A stretch of DNA of 5,324 nucleotides from JBAXGE01 sp044344145. GTDB taxonomy: Bacteria > Planctomycetota > Phycisphaerae > WQYP01. The position numbers were made by a program, and so were the translations under genes. The notes below the pieces were generated by a model, which was not told the DNA's origin, did no database searches, and saw only the letters and a list, made by a program, of their open reading frames with translations. Below, one piece after another: positions 4,356 to 5,324 of this stretch; position 1 is the first letter of the stretch, and the number at the start of each line of letters is the position of its first letter. The DNA lies in NCBI GenBank assembly GCA_044344145.1, contig JBIJDM010000201.1, forward strand, positions 1-5,324. The letters run 5' to 3'.

Positions 4356-5324
4356 TTAGCGTTTGCCGATCAGTCCGTCAGCATGTTGGACGAAGATCAA
4401 TTCGCGCTGGGCATTAAACCAGAATGTGGTAACGGTCCGCTGATATTCCACCAGCCGTACGCGATAGCCCTTGGACTTGCCATCGGGCAGGGCCGCTTCG
4501 CCATCGGTGGCCAGAGCGAAGCCCAGACGGGTCTGGAAGTCGTGTTCGGAAATCTGGGCCACGGGCATGACCACACCTTGTTCCTGCGGCAGCGCCGCCG
4601 CCACCTGACTGATCAGATAGCTGGGAATGGCTCCCATGACCGTAGGCAAGGTGGCCACGGGGGTGGGGGGCGTTTGCGGGTCGTTGCTTAGTTTGAAGGT
4701 CCGGAGGGTATTGCCCTTACGGATCACCTGCATGGTCGGGGTGGTGATCGTATTCACGACCAGCGCGGGGCCATCTTTATCGGGATTCCGCGCGGTGAAT
4801 TCCATCAACAGTTGGGGCGTGGTGGGGAGGTTGGGCTGGCGACCGGGCTCGGTGATGAAAACTTCCAGCACATAGCCTTCACCCTTGCGGTACAGCCTCT
4901 GGTGTTCGCGCTCGGCGGGGGCACCCTGGAACGTATAGTCAATAATCTGATCGCGGGGAATCACCTGCCCGGTGGTGATAGCCAGAGGTAATTTATCCCA
5001 GGCCATTTTCCAGGTTTCGCGCGGGCTGGGGGGGGTGATGGCCCGTTGCTGGACGTGTTCTTTGACGGTCAGCAGACTGATACCCAGAGGCCGGGGCGGT
5101 ACGGATAGAGTGATGCGTTGGCCATTACGGACCACGACCAGCGGCAAGCGCCGGTCCAGCACATCCTGAGCTTCCTGCGTCCTGGCATTGGCATACACCT
5201 CGGCAATGGCTTCGCGCAGTTGTTCTTCCTGCGTGATTTGCATCTGGTTATACGCCACAATAATGTCGCCCATGGCCACACCCCGCGCCGCGGCGGTGGA
5301 CTTGGGCTGTAATTGCACCACCAA
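4356..5324 (-). CDS. PDZ-domain protein, N-terminus cut by window edge
   Basis: The frame is open at base 5324, so the 322 residues seen are only the C-terminal part; the TTG at the edge is not evidence of a start. Residues 1-78 contain a PDZ domain: VVQLQPKSTAAARGVAMGDIIVAYN matches the usual hydrophobic-turn-GDxI pattern. VVVRNGQRITLSV (63-75) is the final strand pair. Between them about 25 residues rich in Ala, Glu and Gln (38-62) look like an enlarged helix or insertion. PDZ domains bind peptide C-termini, often in HtrA-type periplasmic proteases, but no protease part is visible. Residues 79-322 match no family I recognise. They look beta-rich and contain a Pro/Thr stretch (216-228). There is no membrane segment in the visible part. 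The role is unknown; a cell-envelope location is only a guess from the domain. Confidence 0.75.
   Translation of the reverse strand: MVVQLQPKSTAAARGVAMGDIIVAYNQMQITQEEQLREAIAEVYANARTQEAQDVLDRRLPLVVVRNGQRITLSVPPRPLGISLLTVKEHVQQRAITPPSPRETWKMAWDKLPLAITTGQVIPRDQIIDYTFQGAPAEREHQRLYRKGEGYVLEVFITEPGRQPNLPTTPQLLMEFTARNPDKDGPALVVNTITTPTMQVIRKGNTLRTFKLSNDPQTPPTPVATLPTVMGAIPSYLISQVAAALPQEQGVVMPVAQISEHDFQTRLGFALATDGEAALPDGKSKGYRVRLVEYQRTVTTFWFNAQRELIFVQHADGLIGKR

Overview
The window reads like a bacterial chromosome segment, most likely from the Planctomycetota. That placement is an inference from gene types: von Willebrand A (VWA) proteins next to a MotA/TolQ/ExbB channel gene, plus a PDZ protein. No rRNA or taxonomic marker is present. 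No mobile element, tRNA or CRISPR array was seen.

Layout. A minus-strand block covers bases 3408 down to 1. It holds VWA gene B (3346-2264), its paralogue VWA gene A (2033-879) and an ExbB/TolQ-type proton-channel gene (810 to base 1, open at the window edge). Divergent from it, on the plus strand, is a pyridoxamine-phosphate-oxidase-like flavoprotein gene (3759-4352) with a good sigma-70 promoter. It converges, with a 3-base gap, on a minus-strand PDZ-domain gene that enters from the right edge (5324-4356).

How the block may work. Both VWA proteins have a TonB-like single membrane anchor. It starts with FPW and carries the Ser-x3-His-x6-Leu pattern of the TonB transmembrane 'SHLS' motif, the part through which TonB is energised by ExbB. 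In place of a TonB C-terminal domain they end in a VWA domain. With the ExbB-like gene just downstream, this suggests a proton-motive-force-coupled machine whose moving arm is a VWA domain. An ExbD-like partner would be expected beyond base 1, but it is not visible.

Control. Each VWA gene has its own sigma-54 (-24/-12) promoter candidate, near-perfect for B and good for A. About 105-190 bases upstream of each predicted transcription start lies a duplicated block with 18-bp dyads of form TGTGnCA-N4-TGnCACA, two per promoter and 32 bp apart. Their distance to the -12 element is the same in both copies to within 1 base. This looks like paired enhancer sites for one sigma-54 activator. The regulatory architecture and the TonB/VWA/ExbB combination are the most interesting content of the window.
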